Assembly: GCF_902459775.1 (NCBI RefSeq)
Contig: NZ_CABPSQ010000002.1
Location: 1,116,001 to 1,180,000 of the forward strand
Reading direction: 5' to 3'
DNA from: Pandoraea captiosa
GTDB lineage: Bacteria; Pseudomonadota; Gammaproteobacteria; Burkholderiales; Burkholderiaceae
DNA length: 64,000 nucleotides
Each line of letters starts with the position of its first letter. The first letter of the stretch is position 1. The notes under the pieces were generated by a model. It was not told the DNA's origin, searched no databases, and saw only the letters and a list, made by a program, of their open reading frames with translations. Below, piece after piece: positions 45,979 to 55,167 of the stretch. The position numbers and the translations under genes are program-made.

Positions 45979-46099
45979 CACGTAAAATTCTGCGCAACTT
46001 ACGAAAAAGCCCGGGCGGAGCGACACGCTTCGAGATTGCCTGCCGGAATTTCCGGGGCAACCCGGCGTCGCTTCGGCCCGAGCCGAGAATTGAGCGGCG

Positions 46100-46105
46100 A
46101 TTATA
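46100..46105 (-). promoter_or_regulatory. Candidate -10 box for the M23 peptidase gene
   Basis: ATTATA on the plus strand is TATAAT on the minus strand, in the context GCTATAATCGCC. No clear -35 box at 16-18 bp. Confidence 0.5.
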
Positions 46106-46190
46106 GCAGACCCGCCGCTGCCTCAGCCTCGATTTTGCCTTTACTGACTGGATAAGGGGAAACCCCCAAGCCAGTCTGGACAATGATGTT

Positions 46191-47435
46191 ATGACAAGTG
46201 AACACCCACTCACCTCGGATAAGAAGTACCCCGTGACCGATGCCGCGCGCGCTGCGCTGGCCATCGCCAAGCGCGGTTGCGACGAACTGCTCGTGGAAGA
46301 GGAGTTCCTGCAAAAGCTGGCGCGCAGCGAGGCGACCGGCAAGCCGCTGCGCATCAAACTGGGTCTCGATCCGACCGCGCCCGACATTCACATCGGTCAC
46401 ACGGTGGTGCTCAACAAGATGCGCCAGTTGCAGGATCTGGGGCATACCGTCATCTTCCTGATCGGCGACTTCACCTCGCTGATCGGCGACCCGTCGGGCC
46501 GCAACAGCACGCGCCCGCCGCTCACGCGCGAGCAGATCGAGACGAACGCCAAGACCTATTTCGAACAGGCCGCGCTGGTGCTCGATCGCGAAAAGACCGA
46601 AATACGCTACAACAGCGAATGGTCCATGAAGCTGGGCGCCGACGGCATGATCAAGCTCGCGTCGCGCTACACCATGGCGCGCATGCTCGAGCGCGAGGAC
46701 TTCACGAAGCGTTTCCAGGGCGGCGTGCCCATCGCCATTCACGAATTCCTGTATCCGCTCATGCAGGGCTACGATTCCGTGGCACTGGAGTCGGATCTGG
46801 AGCTCGGCGGCACGGACCAGAAGTTCAATCTGCTGGTCGGTCGCGAATTGCAGAAGCAATACGGGCAGGAGCCGCAGTGCATTCTGACGATGCCGTTGCT
46901 CGAGGGGCTGGACGGCGTCGAGAAGATGTCGAAGTCCAAGAACAACTACATCGGCATCAGCGAGAAGCCGAGCGAGATGTTCGGCAAGCTGATGAGCATC
47001 TCCGACGATCTGATGTGGCGTTACTACGAGCTGCTGTCGTTCCGCACGCTCGAAGAGATCGCGCAACTGCGCAAGGATGTCGAAGGCGGTCGCAATCCGC
47101 GCGACGTGAAGGTGCTGCTCGGTCAGGAGATCGTGGCGCGCTTCCACTCGCAGGCGGACGCCGAGCGCGCGCTCGAAGACTTCAACGCCCGCGCGAAGGG
47201 TGGCGTGCCGGACGACATTCCGGAAGTTTCCCTTGATGGCGCACCGTTGGGCATCGCTCAACTACTCAAGCAGGCGGGTCTCGTGCCCTCGACGTCGGAA
47301 GCCAACCGCAACATCGAACAGGGCGGCGTGCGTATCGACGGCGAAGTGGTGTCGGACAAGGGCGCGAAGATCGACGCCGGCACCTACGTCGTGCAGGTCG
47401 GCAAGCGCCGTTTCGCCCGCGTCACGCTCGCGTAA
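46191..47435 (+). CDS. tyrS: Tyrosyl-tRNA synthetase (TyrRS, TyrZ-like class)
   Basis: A 414-residue class I synthetase. The HIGH motif appears in [17 protein letters not shown] near residue 62 and [11 protein letters not shown] near 245 is the KMSKS loop. A C-terminal S4 domain ([19 protein letters not shown]-like region from about residue 350) binds tRNA. HIGH-form sequence with DPTAPD matches the TyrZ-type group common in betaproteobacteria. Start at ATG 46191, without an obvious Shine-Dalgarno. dtd follows at 27 bp. Confidence 0.95.
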   Translation: MTSEHPLTSDKKYPVTDAARAALAIAKRGCDELLVEEEFLQKLARSEATGKPLRIKLGLDPTAPDIHIGHTVVLNKMRQLQDLGHTVIFLIGDFTSLIGDPSGRNSTRPPLTREQIETNAKTYFEQAALVLDREKTEIRYNSEWSMKLGADGMIKLASRYTMARMLEREDFTKRFQGGVPIAIHEFLYPLMQGYDSVALESDLELGGTDQKFNLLVGRELQKQYGQEPQCILTMPLLEGLDGVEKMSKSKNNYIGISEKPSEMFGKLMSISDDLMWRYYELLSFRTLEEIAQLRKDVEGGRNPRDVKVLLGQEIVARFHSQADAERALEDFNARAKGGVPDDIPEVSLDGAPLGIAQLLKQAGLVPSTSEANRNIEQGGVRIDGEVVSDKGAKIDAGTYVVQVGKRRFARVTLA

Positions 47436-47462
47436 GCGGGCGGCGTTGTCAGAGGAACGGCG

Positions 47463-47942
47463 ATGATCGCGCTCATTCAGCGTGTGCTCGAAGCGGCGGT
47501 TACGGTCGATGGCCGGATCGTGGGCGCGATCGGGCCGGGCCTGCTTGCCCTGGTGTGTGCCGAGCGCGGCGACACCGAGGCGAGCGCGGACAAGCTCCTT
47601 GCGAAGTTGCTCGCCTACCGCGTGTTCTCGGATGAGGCGGGCAAGATGAACCGCAGTGTGTCGAGCCTCGACGGTAAAACGGACGGCACCGGCACGGCGG
47701 GCGGTTTGCTGCTCGTCTCGCAGTTCACGCTGGCCGCCGATACCAACAGCGGCACGCGGCCAAGCTTTACGCCCGCGGCCAGTCCGGCCGACGGCAAACG
47801 GTTGTTCGATCACTTCGTCGCGCAAGCGCGGGCGCGCCATCCCATCGTGGAAACCGGCGAGTTCGGTGCGCACATGCGGGTTTCGCTCGTCAACGACGGA
47901 CCGGTGACGTTCTGGTTGCAGACGCGGCCCGAGGCTGCCTGA
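47463..47942 (+). CDS. dtd: D-aminoacyl-tRNA deacylase
   Basis: A 159-residue proofreading enzyme that removes D-amino acids from t[18 protein letters not shown] is the SQxT active-site motif and [13 protein letters not shown] gives the Gly-Pro-type cross-subunit motif region (here GTRPSF). The N-terminus [17 protein letters not shown] is diagnostic. About ten residues longer than the E. coli protein owing to a Gly/Thr-rich insertion ([12 protein letters not shown]). Follows tyrS, a functional and probably transcriptional partnership. Confidence 0.94.
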   Translation: MIALIQRVLEAAVTVDGRIVGAIGPGLLALVCAERGDTEASADKLLAKLLAYRVFSDEAGKMNRSVSSLDGKTDGTGTAGGLLLVSQFTLAADTNSGTRPSFTPAASPADGKRLFDHFVAQARARHPIVETGEFGAHMRVSLVNDGPVTFWLQTRPEAA

Positions 47943-48137
47943 TCGTCTCGCTGACCTCTCCTCTTCTCTTCTCTCCTGTCTCTCAGGCACTCGTTGCACC
48001 GGAAAATGCCGGGCGCGTACCGGCCTGCCATCTCGAAAATCGCTCGGAATCGTCCTGAAGTCCCGGGGGCAGTGCACGCGATTCGCAACGGTGTGATACC
48101 GTCTTCAGGTTCTGAAATCACTGCTTGGGAGAATCTG

Positions 48138-48764
48138 ATGAAAGTCTGGAGTGACTCGTTTGCCGACAACGCCCCGATCGATGCGCAGTTCGCCTTCGGC
48201 AAACCGGACGCACAGTCGCACGTTGCGCTGTCGCAGAACAAGAATCCCCATCTCGCCTGGTCCGACGTGCCCGCCGGCACGCGCTCGTTTGTCGTGATCT
48301 GTACCGACAGCGACGTGCCCAGCCAGGGCGACGACGTCAACAAGGAGGGTCGTGAAGTCCCGGCAGATCTGCCGCGCGTCGATTTCTTCCACTGGGTGCT
48401 CGTCGACGTGCCGGCATCGGCCAGCGAGATTCCGGCCGCGAGCCACAGCAATCACGTCACGCCGCGCGGCAAGTTCGGTCCGGATGCGCTCGATGGCATG
48501 CGTCACGGGGTGAACGACTACACCGCGTGGTTCGCCGGCGACGAGTCCATGAAGGGTGACTACTACGGCTATGACGGCCCGTGCCCGCCCTGGAACGACT
48601 CGATCGTCCACCACTACCATTTCACCGTGTATGCGCTCGACGTCGCACGCGTGCCGCTCGACGGCCGCTTCGACGGTAACGATGTGCTCGCGGCAATCAA
48701 GCCCCACGTGCTGGGCAGCGCGACCGTGACCGGCACCTACACGCTCAATCCGAAGGCGCACTGA
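48138..48764 (+). CDS. YbhB/YbcL family Raf kinase inhibitor-like (PEBP) protein
   Basis: A 208-residue phosphatidylethanolamine-binding-protein fold. NKNPHLAWSDVPAGTRSFVV and YDGPCPPWNDSIVHHYHF are the two ligand-site blocks (DxDxP/GxHR equivalents; here TDSDVPS near residue 55). Bacterial members are soluble and have no agreed function. Start at ATG 48138 after TTGGGAGAATCTG. The gene ends inside a 10-bp repeat that supplies its stop codon. Confidence 0.9.
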   Translation: MKVWSDSFADNAPIDAQFAFGKPDAQSHVALSQNKNPHLAWSDVPAGTRSFVVICTDSDVPSQGDDVNKEGREVPADLPRVDFFHWVLVDVPASASEIPAASHSNHVTPRGKFGPDALDGMRHGVNDYTAWFAGDESMKGDYYGYDGPCPPWNDSIVHHYHFTVYALDVARVPLDGRFDGNDVLAAIKPHVLGSATVTGTYTLNPKAH

Positions 48765-48800
48765 ACCCGACTGAACCCGACTGAGCCCGACTGAGCCCGG
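48761..48800 (+). repeat. 10-bp tandem repeat spanning the PEBP stop codon
   Basis: CTGAACCCGA twice, then CTGAGCCCGA and CTGAGCCCGG. Each unit contains TGA, the first being the stop of the PEBP gene. Confidence 0.9.
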
Positions 48801-48882
48801 CGGGTCACCGGTCCCGCGCGCGTCACGCGCTCGGCTCACGCTCGGCTTCCTGTCCTCCTTTCACGTAATTGCACCGACTTCG

Positions 48883-49593
48883 ATGACTTGCACGACCACC
48901 ACCCTGACCCTGATTCGTCACGGCGAGACCGACTGGAACCGCGTCAAGCGGATTCAGGGGCACACCGATATTCCGCTATCGGTCGAGGGGCAGCGTCAGG
49001 CAGTGTTGCTGGGCGAGCGCATCGCGCGTGAAGTCGCTGCACAGGGCAGCGTGTTCGATCACGTCTTGACCAGTGACTTGCAGCGTGCGGTCCAGACGGC
49101 GGCGCCTGTCGCCCTGGCGTGCGGCTTGCCGCTCGTGCGCACGGCGCGTCTTCGTGAGCGCCACTACGGCGTGTTCGAGACACATGTGCCGGACGAGATT
49201 CAGGCGGCATTTCCCCGAGATTACGCGCAGTGGCAGACCCGCGATCCGGACTTCGTGATTCCGGGCGGCGAGTCGATGCGCGCCTTCTATGCGCGTGTCA
49301 CCGAGTTCATTGCGCAAGTCCTTCGCGATTACGCGGGGCAGCGTGTGGCGCTCGTCGCGCACGGCGGTGTGCTCGATTGCAGCTATCGACTCGCCACGGG
49401 GCTTGCGCTCACCGAGCCGCGCGCGTATCCGTTGCTCAATGCGAGCGTGAACCGTCTGTCGCACGATGGTGAGCGTTGGCATGTGCTGAGCTGGGGCGAT
49501 GTCGCGCATCTGGATGATGCGGTGCGCGACGAGAGCAACGACAAACCGGTCGCCGTGGCGGCGGGGGATCGCGTCGATCCGCGCGTTGTGTAA
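48883..49593 (+). CDS. Histidine phosphatase / phosphoglycerate mutase family protein
   Basis: A 236-residue member of the branch-1 histidine phosphatases. The catalytic RHG motif is in TLIRHGETDWNRVKRIQGH near residue 10; SDLQRAVQTA, the acid region ERHYGVFETH and VALVAHGGVLDCSYRLATG (second His) follow. Lengths around 210-230 suit GpmB-like broad-specificity phosphatases rather than the 250-residue cofactor-dependent mutase. Start at ATG 48883; no clear Shine-Dalgarno. Confidence 0.9.
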   Translation: MTCTTTTLTLIRHGETDWNRVKRIQGHTDIPLSVEGQRQAVLLGERIAREVAAQGSVFDHVLTSDLQRAVQTAAPVALACGLPLVRTARLRERHYGVFETHVPDEIQAAFPRDYAQWQTRDPDFVIPGGESMRAFYARVTEFIAQVLRDYAGQRVALVAHGGVLDCSYRLATGLALTEPRAYPLLNASVNRLSHDGERWHVLSWGDVAHLDDAVRDESNDKPVAVAAGDRVDPRVV

Positions 49594-49615
49594 ACACGCG
49601 GATGAGGGTGGCGAA

Positions 49616-49676
49616 TGCTGCCTTTGTGCTGCCTTGTGCTGCCTTGTGCTGCCTTGTGCCGCCTTTATGCCGCATT
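49616..49676 (+). repeat. 10-bp tandem repeat (TGCTGCCTTG type), about 6 units
   Basis: An 11-bp unit TGCTGCCTTTG, three identical TGCTGCCTTG, then TGCCGCCTTT and ATGCCGCATT, in the spacer between converging genes. Confidence 0.9.
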
Positions 49677-49712
49677 CGCGGCCGCGCCCGGCCTGCGCCG
49701 TCGCGCAACTTT

Positions 49713-50699
49713 CTAACGTTCCAGAGACGGTTCCGTCACCACGACCGCAGGTGGCGCCAGCGCACGACGTCGTGCGCGATGCGCCACGCTGTTACGCATC
49801 GACCAGCGGGCGATCTGCGCCATGTGGCGCACGGCCGGGCGCACTGTCAGGCGACGAATCGTTGCGCGATCCTCGAAGCCGAGCATCGTCTGCGCCCAGT
49901 CGGGCAGCAGATCGAGGCCCGCGCGAAACAACAGTCCACTGAACACCCGAGCGCCGGCGAACGGCGCGGGCAGATGGCGCAGCACGCGCACGACTTCCGC
50001 CGTGCGATCGCTCGCGCTCAGACAGGGACGCATCGCTTCGAGATAGTCCTGGATCTGCGCGACGCTCGTGGGCACGTCACGCGCGCCGAGCGCGATCGCA
50101 ATGCGTGCCACTTCCGCGTAGTAACGATCCTGATCGGCGCGCGAGAACGTCGGGTCCTTGTAGACGAGATAGCTGCGCAGGAAACTCGACGTTTCCGCCA
50201 CGTGCACCCACGTCAGCAGCGCCGGATCGTAGGCGGCATAGGCGCGTCCGTCCGGCGCGGTACCTTTGACCTGCAAATGGATGCGACGCACGCGTTCGAG
50301 CAGCGCCTGCGCGTCCGCCGTGTTGCCGAACGTCGTGCCGCCGATGAACGTGGCGGTGCGGCGCAGGCGGCCCATGACGTCCTGCCTGAACGTCGAGTGA
50401 TCCCAGACACCGGCCATGGCGAGTGGATGTAGCGATTGCAGCAGCAGAGCGCTCACGCCGCCAATCATCATGGCGGTGAAATCGCCATGCACGTGCCAGC
50501 ACGCGGCATCGGGCCCGAACAGGCCGGGGTCGCCGTCAGGGGTGTCGTAGTTCAGTCGCGGGGCGCCGGGGCCCGAGGTGAGGCTCACGAGGCGCATGGC
50601 GATGGCGTGACGCAGGTGGCCCGACACCCCCACGACCGGGCCGGCGGGCCGCAGGGGCGTTGCCGGAGGCGGTGTCGGGAGGTCGTCGTGCGAAGCCAT
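49713..50699 (-). CDS. MpaB-family oxygenase (DUF2236)
   Basis: A 328-residue protein of the DUF2236/latex-clearing/MpaB superfamily. HVHGDFTAMMIGGVSALLLQ, SLHPLAMAGVWDHS and LTWVHVAETSSFLRSYLVYK carry the conserved His residues expected to hold a b-type haem. The relatives oxidise terpenoids or polyisoprene, but the substrate here is open. Start at ATG 50699 (MASHDDLPTPPP); an in-frame GTG lies seven codons upstream. It may be co-transcribed with ruvB, 68 bp upstream. Confidence 0.86.
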   Translation of the reverse strand: MASHDDLPTPPPATPLRPAGPVVGVSGHLRHAIAMRLVSLTSGPGAPRLNYDTPDGDPGLFGPDAACWHVHGDFTAMMIGGVSALLLQSLHPLAMAGVWDHSTFRQDVMGRLRRTATFIGGTTFGNTADAQALLERVRRIHLQVKGTAPDGRAYAAYDPALLTWVHVAETSSFLRSYLVYKDPTFSRADQDRYYAEVARIAIALGARDVPTSVAQIQDYLEAMRPCLSASDRTAEVVRVLRHLPAPFAGARVFSGLLFRAGLDLLPDWAQTMLGFEDRATIRRLTVRPAVRHMAQIARWSMRNSVAHRARRRALAPPAVVVTEPSLER

Positions 50700-50767
50700 A
50701 TCGGGGGATGTGGAGCGCACAACGGTGCGCGAAATCGTGAGGGAAAGGGAAGGCGGGGGCGGTGCGA

Positions 50768-51838
50768 CTATTGCCCCGTTGCGTCCGGCGACCAGAGCGA
50801 ACCGCTCTCCGGCGTGCTGCCCGGCGCAGCGAGTCCAAAGTGACGGTAGGCCGCCAACGTGGCGACGCGCCCGCGCGGCGTGCGTTGCAGGAACCCTTGC
50901 TGGATCAGGTACGGCTCGATCACGTCTTCGATCGTATCGCGCTCTTCGCCAATGGCGGCAGCGAGGTTATCGACCCCGACCGGGCCGCCATCGAACTTGT
51001 GCAGTACCGCTTCGAGCAGCTTGCGGTCCATCACGTCGAAGCCGACAGGGTCGACATCGAGCATCGACAGTGCGGCGTCCGCCACGGCGGCCGTGATACG
51101 GCCGTCGGCCTTCACTTCGGCGAAGTCACGCACACGGCGCAGCAGGCGGTTGGCGATACGCGGCGTGCCGCGTGCACGACGCGCGATCTCGAACGCACCG
51201 TCGTCGGCAATGACCGCGCCGAGCAGGCCCGCCGAGCGACGTACGATACCCGCGAGCTCTTCGGCCGTGTAGAACTCCAGGCGCGCCACGATCCCGAAGC
51301 GATCGCGCAGCGGGTTCGTGAGCATGCCGGCGCGCGTGGTCGCCCCCACGAGCGTGAACGGCTGGAGATCGAGCTTGACGCTGCGCGCGGCCGGACCTTC
51401 GCCGATCATGATGTCGATCTGATAGTCCTCGAGCGCCGGATACAGAATTTCCTCGACGACCGGCGAGAGCCGGTGGATTTCGTCGATGAACAGGACGTCG
51501 TTGGCTTCAAGGTTGGTGAGCAGGGCTGCGAGATCGCCCGGACGCTCCAGCACCGGCCCGGACGTCTGGCGCAGATGCACGCCCATTTCGCGGGCGATGA
51601 TGTGGGCGAGCGTCGTCTTGCCAAGACCCGGCGGGCCGAAGAGCAACACGTGGTCGAGCGGTTCCGAGCGCTTGCGGGCCGCCTCGATGAAGATTTCGAG
51701 CTGTTCGCGCACCTTGCGCTGGCCGACGTATTCGTCGAGCAGCTTGGGGCGCAGGGCGCGCTCGAAAGCTTCTTCGTTGGGCGAGGCCGGGGTCGGCGCA
51801 ATGATGCGTTCGGCGGCGAGTTTGTCGGTTTCGATCAT
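50768..51838 (-). CDS. ruvB: Holliday junction branch migration ATPase RuvB
   Basis: A 356-residue AAA+ motor that drives Holliday-junction migration. Walker [15 protein letters not shown] near residue 70, Walker [11 protein letters not shown] near 120, arginine-finger region [18 protein letters not shown] near 170, and the C-terminal winged helix ([20 protein letters not shown]). Start at ATG 51838 ([12 protein letters not shown]), the family N-terminus; the frame stays open upstream without similarity. Its partner ruvA is not adjacent, whereas ruvC is 112 bp upstream. Confidence 0.96.
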   Translation of the reverse strand: MIETDKLAAERIIAPTPASPNEEAFERALRPKLLDEYVGQRKVREQLEIFIEAARKRSEPLDHVLLFGPPGLGKTTLAHIIAREMGVHLRQTSGPVLERPGDLAALLTNLEANDVLFIDEIHRLSPVVEEILYPALEDYQIDIMIGEGPAARSVKLDLQPFTLVGATTRAGMLTNPLRDRFGIVARLEFYTAEELAGIVRRSAGLLGAVIADDGAFEIARRARGTPRIANRLLRRVRDFAEVKADGRITAAVADAALSMLDVDPVGFDVMDRKLLEAVLHKFDGGPVGVDNLAAAIGEERDTIEDVIEPYLIQQGFLQRTPRGRVATLAAYRHFGLAAPGSTPESGSLWSPDATGQ

Positions 51839-51950
51839 GGCTGCATTGTAGCGCTTCGGACGTCGCTTGCCGGGCCAGGTGCGGCCAGGGCACGGGAAAA
51901 AGCGTCGCCACGCCGGATCCCGGCAACGCCGGCGCCGGGCGCGCGGGACC

Positions 51951-52493
51951 TCAGCCCACCAGACGTCCGCGTTTGACGCGCAGCCCCTTGGCCGCGAGCG
52001 CCGGGGAGACCTCGGCGAGCGCGGCGTACGTCTCGCCGCTGTGCGCGTGGCAGATGGCCACACCGAGCGCGTCGGAGGCGTCCTTGCCCGGCGTGCCGGT
52101 GAGGGTGAGCAGACGGGTCACCATCTCCTGCACCTGCTCCTTGCGGGCGCGGCCGTAGCCGACCACCGCCTGTTTGAGTTGCATCGGGGTGTATTCGAAG
52201 ACTTCCAGTCCGCCCACGGACAGCGCCGTGATCGCCGCACCGCGTGCCTGACCGAGCAGCAGCGTCGATTGCGGGTTGACGTTGACGAACACCTTTTCGA
52301 TGGCGGCCTGATCGGGCCGGTAAGTGTCCACCAGTTCCGCCACGCTCTCGAAGATGATGCGCAACCGGGCGGGCAGGGTGCCGTCGCCGGTACGGATGAC
52401 GCCGCTCGTCACATACTGCAGACGGTTGCCGTGCTTTTCGAGTACGCCAAAACCGGTGACGCGCAGGCCGGGGTCGATGCCAAGAATTCTCAT
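51951..52493 (-). CDS. ruvC: Holliday junction resolvase RuvC
   Basis: A 180-residue RNase-H-fold endonuclease that cuts Holliday junctions. Catalytic acids: Asp in [14 protein letters not shown], Glu in [20 protein letters not shown] near residue 65, and Asp residues in [17 protein letters not shown] near 140. Start at ATG 52493 (MRILGIDPG), the usual N-terminus. The usual ruvC-ruvA-ruvB order is broken: only 112 non-coding bases separate it from ruvB. Confidence 0.96.
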   Translation of the reverse strand: MRILGIDPGLRVTGFGVLEKHGNRLQYVTSGVIRTGDGTLPARLRIIFESVAELVDTYRPDQAAIEKVFVNVNPQSTLLLGQARGAAITALSVGGLEVFEYTPMQLKQAVVGYGRARKEQVQEMVTRLLTLTGTPGKDASDALGVAICHAHSGETYAALAEVSPALAAKGLRVKRGRLVG

Positions 52494-52702
52494 GCGGGGG
52501 CCGATGACCGGCGTGCTGCGCCGATGCGGGCAAAGAAGCCAATATGGCCCGTATTCTGTCACACCCGCGCCGGGTCGCGTCGATTTGCCGCAGGCCCGTC
52601 GCGCCGGCAGGCGACGCACTGCGCATCGCGAGACAGCGGATTGTTGTACATTGCTTGCTGTTCAAAATATTCGACGGCCTGCGCTCGGGCCGCCCGTCTC
52701 CG

Positions 52703-53119
52703 ATGCTCTGGATCAAAGCGCTTCACATCGTTTTCGTCGCTTCATGGTTTGCCGGCCTGTTCTATCTGCCGCGCATTTTCGTCAACCTGGCGATGGAGAG
52801 CGATCCGGCGGCGACGCAACGTCTGCTTCTCATGGCGCGCAAGCTCTATCGTTTCATGACGATTCTCGCCGTTCCCGCCCTCGCTTTCGGACTGATCCTC
52901 TGGCTGTATTACGGTATCGGTCGCCACGGTGGCTGGCTGCACGCCAAGTTGCTGATCGTCGTGCTGCTCATCGGGTACCACCATGCCTGCGGGAGTCTGC
53001 TGCGCAAGTTCGAAAACGGGCGCAACACCCGCTCGCACCGGTGGTACCGCTACTTCAACGAGATCCCCGTGCTGGGGCTGCTCGGGGCGGTCATCCTTGC
53101 GGTGGTCAAACCGTTCTGA
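52703..53119 (+). CDS. CopD/HemJ family membrane protein (putative protoporphyrinogen oxidase HemJ)
   Basis: A 138-residue protein with four hydrophobic segments. MLWIKALHIVFVASWFAGLF (His near residue 8) and GGWLHAKLLIVVLLIGYHHA (Lys near 78) match the HemJ pattern whose conserved His and Lys are needed for protoporphyrinogen oxidation to protoporphyrin IX in haem synthesis. CopD-like domain proteins share the fold, hence no firm symbol. Start at ATG 52703. It diverges from ruvC across 209 bp. Confidence 0.85.
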   Translation: MLWIKALHIVFVASWFAGLFYLPRIFVNLAMESDPAATQRLLLMARKLYRFMTILAVPALAFGLILWLYYGIGRHGGWLHAKLLIVVLLIGYHHACGSLLRKFENGRNTRSHRWYRYFNEIPVLGLLGAVILAVVKPF

Positions 53120-53132
53120 GCGCATTCCTGAG

Positions 53133-53163
53133 CGAAGGCCCGCATGTCGGGCCTTCGTCGTTT
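53133..53163 (+). terminator. Intrinsic terminator-like hairpin after hemJ-like gene
   Basis: A perfect 10-bp stem CGAAGGCCCG / CGGGCCTTCG, loop CATGT, followed by TCGTTTTGC. The T-run is short and interrupted. Confidence 0.65.
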
Positions 53164-53255
53164 TGCGGTGCACCCGCCACATCGTCACGCTTCAAGAAGC
53201 GCTGACCTTGCGCGCTAACCCCAAGCGCCATTCGCGATAGCTAGAGGAGTCTGCC

Positions 53256-53876
53256 GTGAGTCTGACCTGCGAGTATTTTCTGGCGACGCAGTCGCCGTAT
53301 GTGTATCTGGGGCATGCGCGCTTCGTCGCGCTGGCGCGTCGCTACGGCGTGCAGATCCAGCTCAAGCCCATCGATCTCGGGCGCATCTTCAGCGGTTCGG
53401 GCGGCCTGCCGCTTGCCAAGCGGGCGCCGCAGCGTCAGGCGTATCGTCTGGTGGAACTGGCGCGCTGGTCGAAGTACCTGAACGTGCCGCTCAATCTCGA
53501 ACCGAAGTTCTTCCCGGTCTCCGGCGATCCGGCGGCGCGTCTGGTCATCGCGACCCAGCTTGCGCACGGTACCGACAAGGCGCTCGACCTGATCGGCGCC
53601 GTCTCGAAGGCGCTGTGGGTGGACGAGCGCAACATCGCCGACGACGCCACGCTGCAAGCCGTGGCCGACAGTCTGTCGCTCGACGGCAAGTCGTTGCTCG
53701 CCGCGTCGAACGGCGCCAGTGTGCAGGCGGCCTACGACGCGAACACCGACGACGCAGCGCGCGCCGGCGTGTACGGCGCGCCGTGGTTCGTCTTCGAGGG
53801 CGAGCCGTATTGGGGACAGGACCGCCTCGATTTTCTCGAACGCGCCTTTGCCGAGGCCAGCGGCAGGACGGGCTAA
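53256..53876 (+). CDS. 2-hydroxychromene-2-carboxylate isomerase family protein (DsbA-like/GST-kappa fold)
   Basis: A 206-residue thioredoxin-fold protein of the HCCA isomerase/kappa-GST family. YFLATQSPYVYLGHARF at the N-terminus places a Ser-Pro at the glutathione-activating site, and GVYGAPWFVFEGEPYWGQDR near residue 170 is the C-terminal family block. It probably uses glutathione in an isomerisation, perhaps of an aromatic-degradation intermediate; no ring-cleavage genes are nearby. Start is GTG after AGAGGAGTCTGCC. Confidence 0.88.
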   Translation: MSLTCEYFLATQSPYVYLGHARFVALARRYGVQIQLKPIDLGRIFSGSGGLPLAKRAPQRQAYRLVELARWSKYLNVPLNLEPKFFPVSGDPAARLVIATQLAHGTDKALDLIGAVSKALWVDERNIADDATLQAVADSLSLDGKSLLAASNGASVQAAYDANTDDAARAGVYGAPWFVFEGEPYWGQDRLDFLERAFAEASGRTG

Positions 53877-53900
53877 GCGGCGAAGTTCGACGCTGACCCG

Positions 53901-53950
53901 GCGCCGACACGGCGCTGATCGGCGTTGCTCGGCATTGATCGGCACAGAAC
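53901..53950 (+). repeat. 10-bp degenerate tandem repeat, about 5 units
   Basis: GCGCCGACAC, GGCGCTGATC, GGCGTTGCTC, GGCATTGATC and GGCACAGAAC, between the isomerase and the 2-hydroxyacid dehydrogenase. Confidence 0.7.
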
Positions 53951-54015
53951 ATTTCAGCCGCAGCCACAGGCTTGACGTGCAATCGCGCAGCGGCAACCCT
54001 CCAGGAGTCAACAGC

Positions 54016-54981
54016 ATGAGTCGTCCGGAAGTTGTGTTGTACAAAGGTGTACCGCCAGACGTGCGGGCCCGGTTGGCCGAGCACTTTTCGCTCACCGAAT
54101 TCGACGGCGTGAACGACGCGAATCGCGCTGCGTTCGCGGCGGCGCTCGGTCGTGCGCAGGGCGCCATCGGCGTGGGAGTGAACGTAACGCCCGAGTTGCT
54201 GGACGGCGCGCCGAACCTGCGCGCCTGGGCCACGATCTCGGTGGGCTACGATCAGTTCGACGTGCCGGACCTCACGCGTCGCGGCATCAAACTGATGAAT
54301 ACGCCTGACGTACTGACGGAAACCACGGCGGATACCGTCTTCGCACTGGTGCTCTCGAGCGCACGCCGTGTGGTCGAACTGGCCGAACTCGTGAAGGCCG
54401 GGGGCTGGAAGGCCAGTCTTGGCGAGGCGTATTTCGGCACCGACGTGCACGGCAAGACGCTCGGCATCGTCGGCATGGGCCGCATCGGCGGTGCGGTGGC
54501 GCGCCGCGCGGCGCTGGGCTTCGGCATGAAGGTGCTGTATAGCAACCGCTCGCGCAATGAAGCCGCAGAAAAGGCGTATGGCGCGCAATATCGCACGTTG
54601 CCCGAGTTGCTCGCGCAGGCCGATTTCGTCGTCACGCTCGTGCCACTGTCGCCGGCGACCGAACGCCTGATCGGCGCGGCCGAATTCGCGCAAATGAAGC
54701 GCGGCGCCATCTTCATCAACGCCGCGCGTGGCAAGGTGATCGACGAGGCGGCGCTCATCGATGCGCTGGCGTCGGGCCATTTGCGCGCTGCCGGTCTCGA
54801 CGTATTCGAGCGTGAGCCGGTTCCGGTGGACTCGCCGTTGCTGAAGATGCAACAAGTGGTGGCGCTGCCGCACATCGGTTCGGCCACGCATGAAACGCGT
54901 CATGCAATGGCCGCTTGCGCGGCCGACAATCTGATTGCCGCACTCACCGGCAAGCCGCTGCAAAACGTTGTGAACGCGTAA
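54016..54981 (+). CDS. D-2-hydroxyacid dehydrogenase (GhrB/2-ketogluconate or glyoxylate/hydroxypyruvate reductase type)
   Basis: A 321-residue NAD(P)H-dependent dehydrogenase. The nucleotide-binding motif is GIVGMGRIGGAVARRAALGF near residue 155. The catalytic Arg lies in INAARGKVIDEAALI, the Glu in GLDVFEREP and the His in LPHIGSATHETR near 290. Adjacent gluconate genes make 2-ketogluconate reduction to gluconate plausible, but glyoxylate or hydroxypyruvate are equally compatible. Start at ATG 54016 after CCAGGAGTCAACAGC. A terminator follows. Confidence 0.9.
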   Translation: MSRPEVVLYKGVPPDVRARLAEHFSLTEFDGVNDANRAAFAAALGRAQGAIGVGVNVTPELLDGAPNLRAWATISVGYDQFDVPDLTRRGIKLMNTPDVLTETTADTVFALVLSSARRVVELAELVKAGGWKASLGEAYFGTDVHGKTLGIVGMGRIGGAVARRAALGFGMKVLYSNRSRNEAAEKAYGAQYRTLPELLAQADFVVTLVPLSPATERLIGAAEFAQMKRGAIFINAARGKVIDEAALIDALASGHLRAAGLDVFEREPVPVDSPLLKMQQVVALPHIGSATHETRHAMAACAADNLIAALTGKPLQNVVNA

Positions 54982-55038
54982 ATAGAGCCACGTTCGACGT
55001 AACGTCGAACGCAAGGTTGAACGCAACGCGGCGATGAC

Positions 55039-55077
55039 AAAAGGGCGACGCGCCGATCCGGCACGCCGCCCTTTTTT
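55039..55077 (+). terminator. Intrinsic terminator after the 2-hydroxyacid dehydrogenase
   Basis: AAAAGGGCG / CGCCCTTTT outer stem with an internal GC-rich part, followed by further Ts. The flanking A-run on the other side makes it potentially bidirectional. Confidence 0.8.
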
Positions 55078-55097
55078 CGTTCCTCATCCGTGCGCTG

Positions 55098-55167
55098 ACG
55101 TCACATCACGTCACATCACATCGCATCACGTCAAGTCTGAGCACGTCATTTGGCATCACTTGGCATC
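55098..55167 (+). repeat. 10-bp tandem repeat running into the hexR 3' end
   Basis: ACGTCACATC twice, ACATCGCATC, ACGTCAAGTC, TGAGCACGTC, ATTTGGCATC and ACTTGGCATC. The last two units include the minus-strand hexR stop codon (55156-55158). Confidence 0.85.

Noticed and set aside
51839-52063. N-terminal extension of RuvB by 75 residues
   Set aside because: The extension is Arg/Pro-rich without similarity and overlaps ruvC; the conserved N-terminus is MIETDKL.
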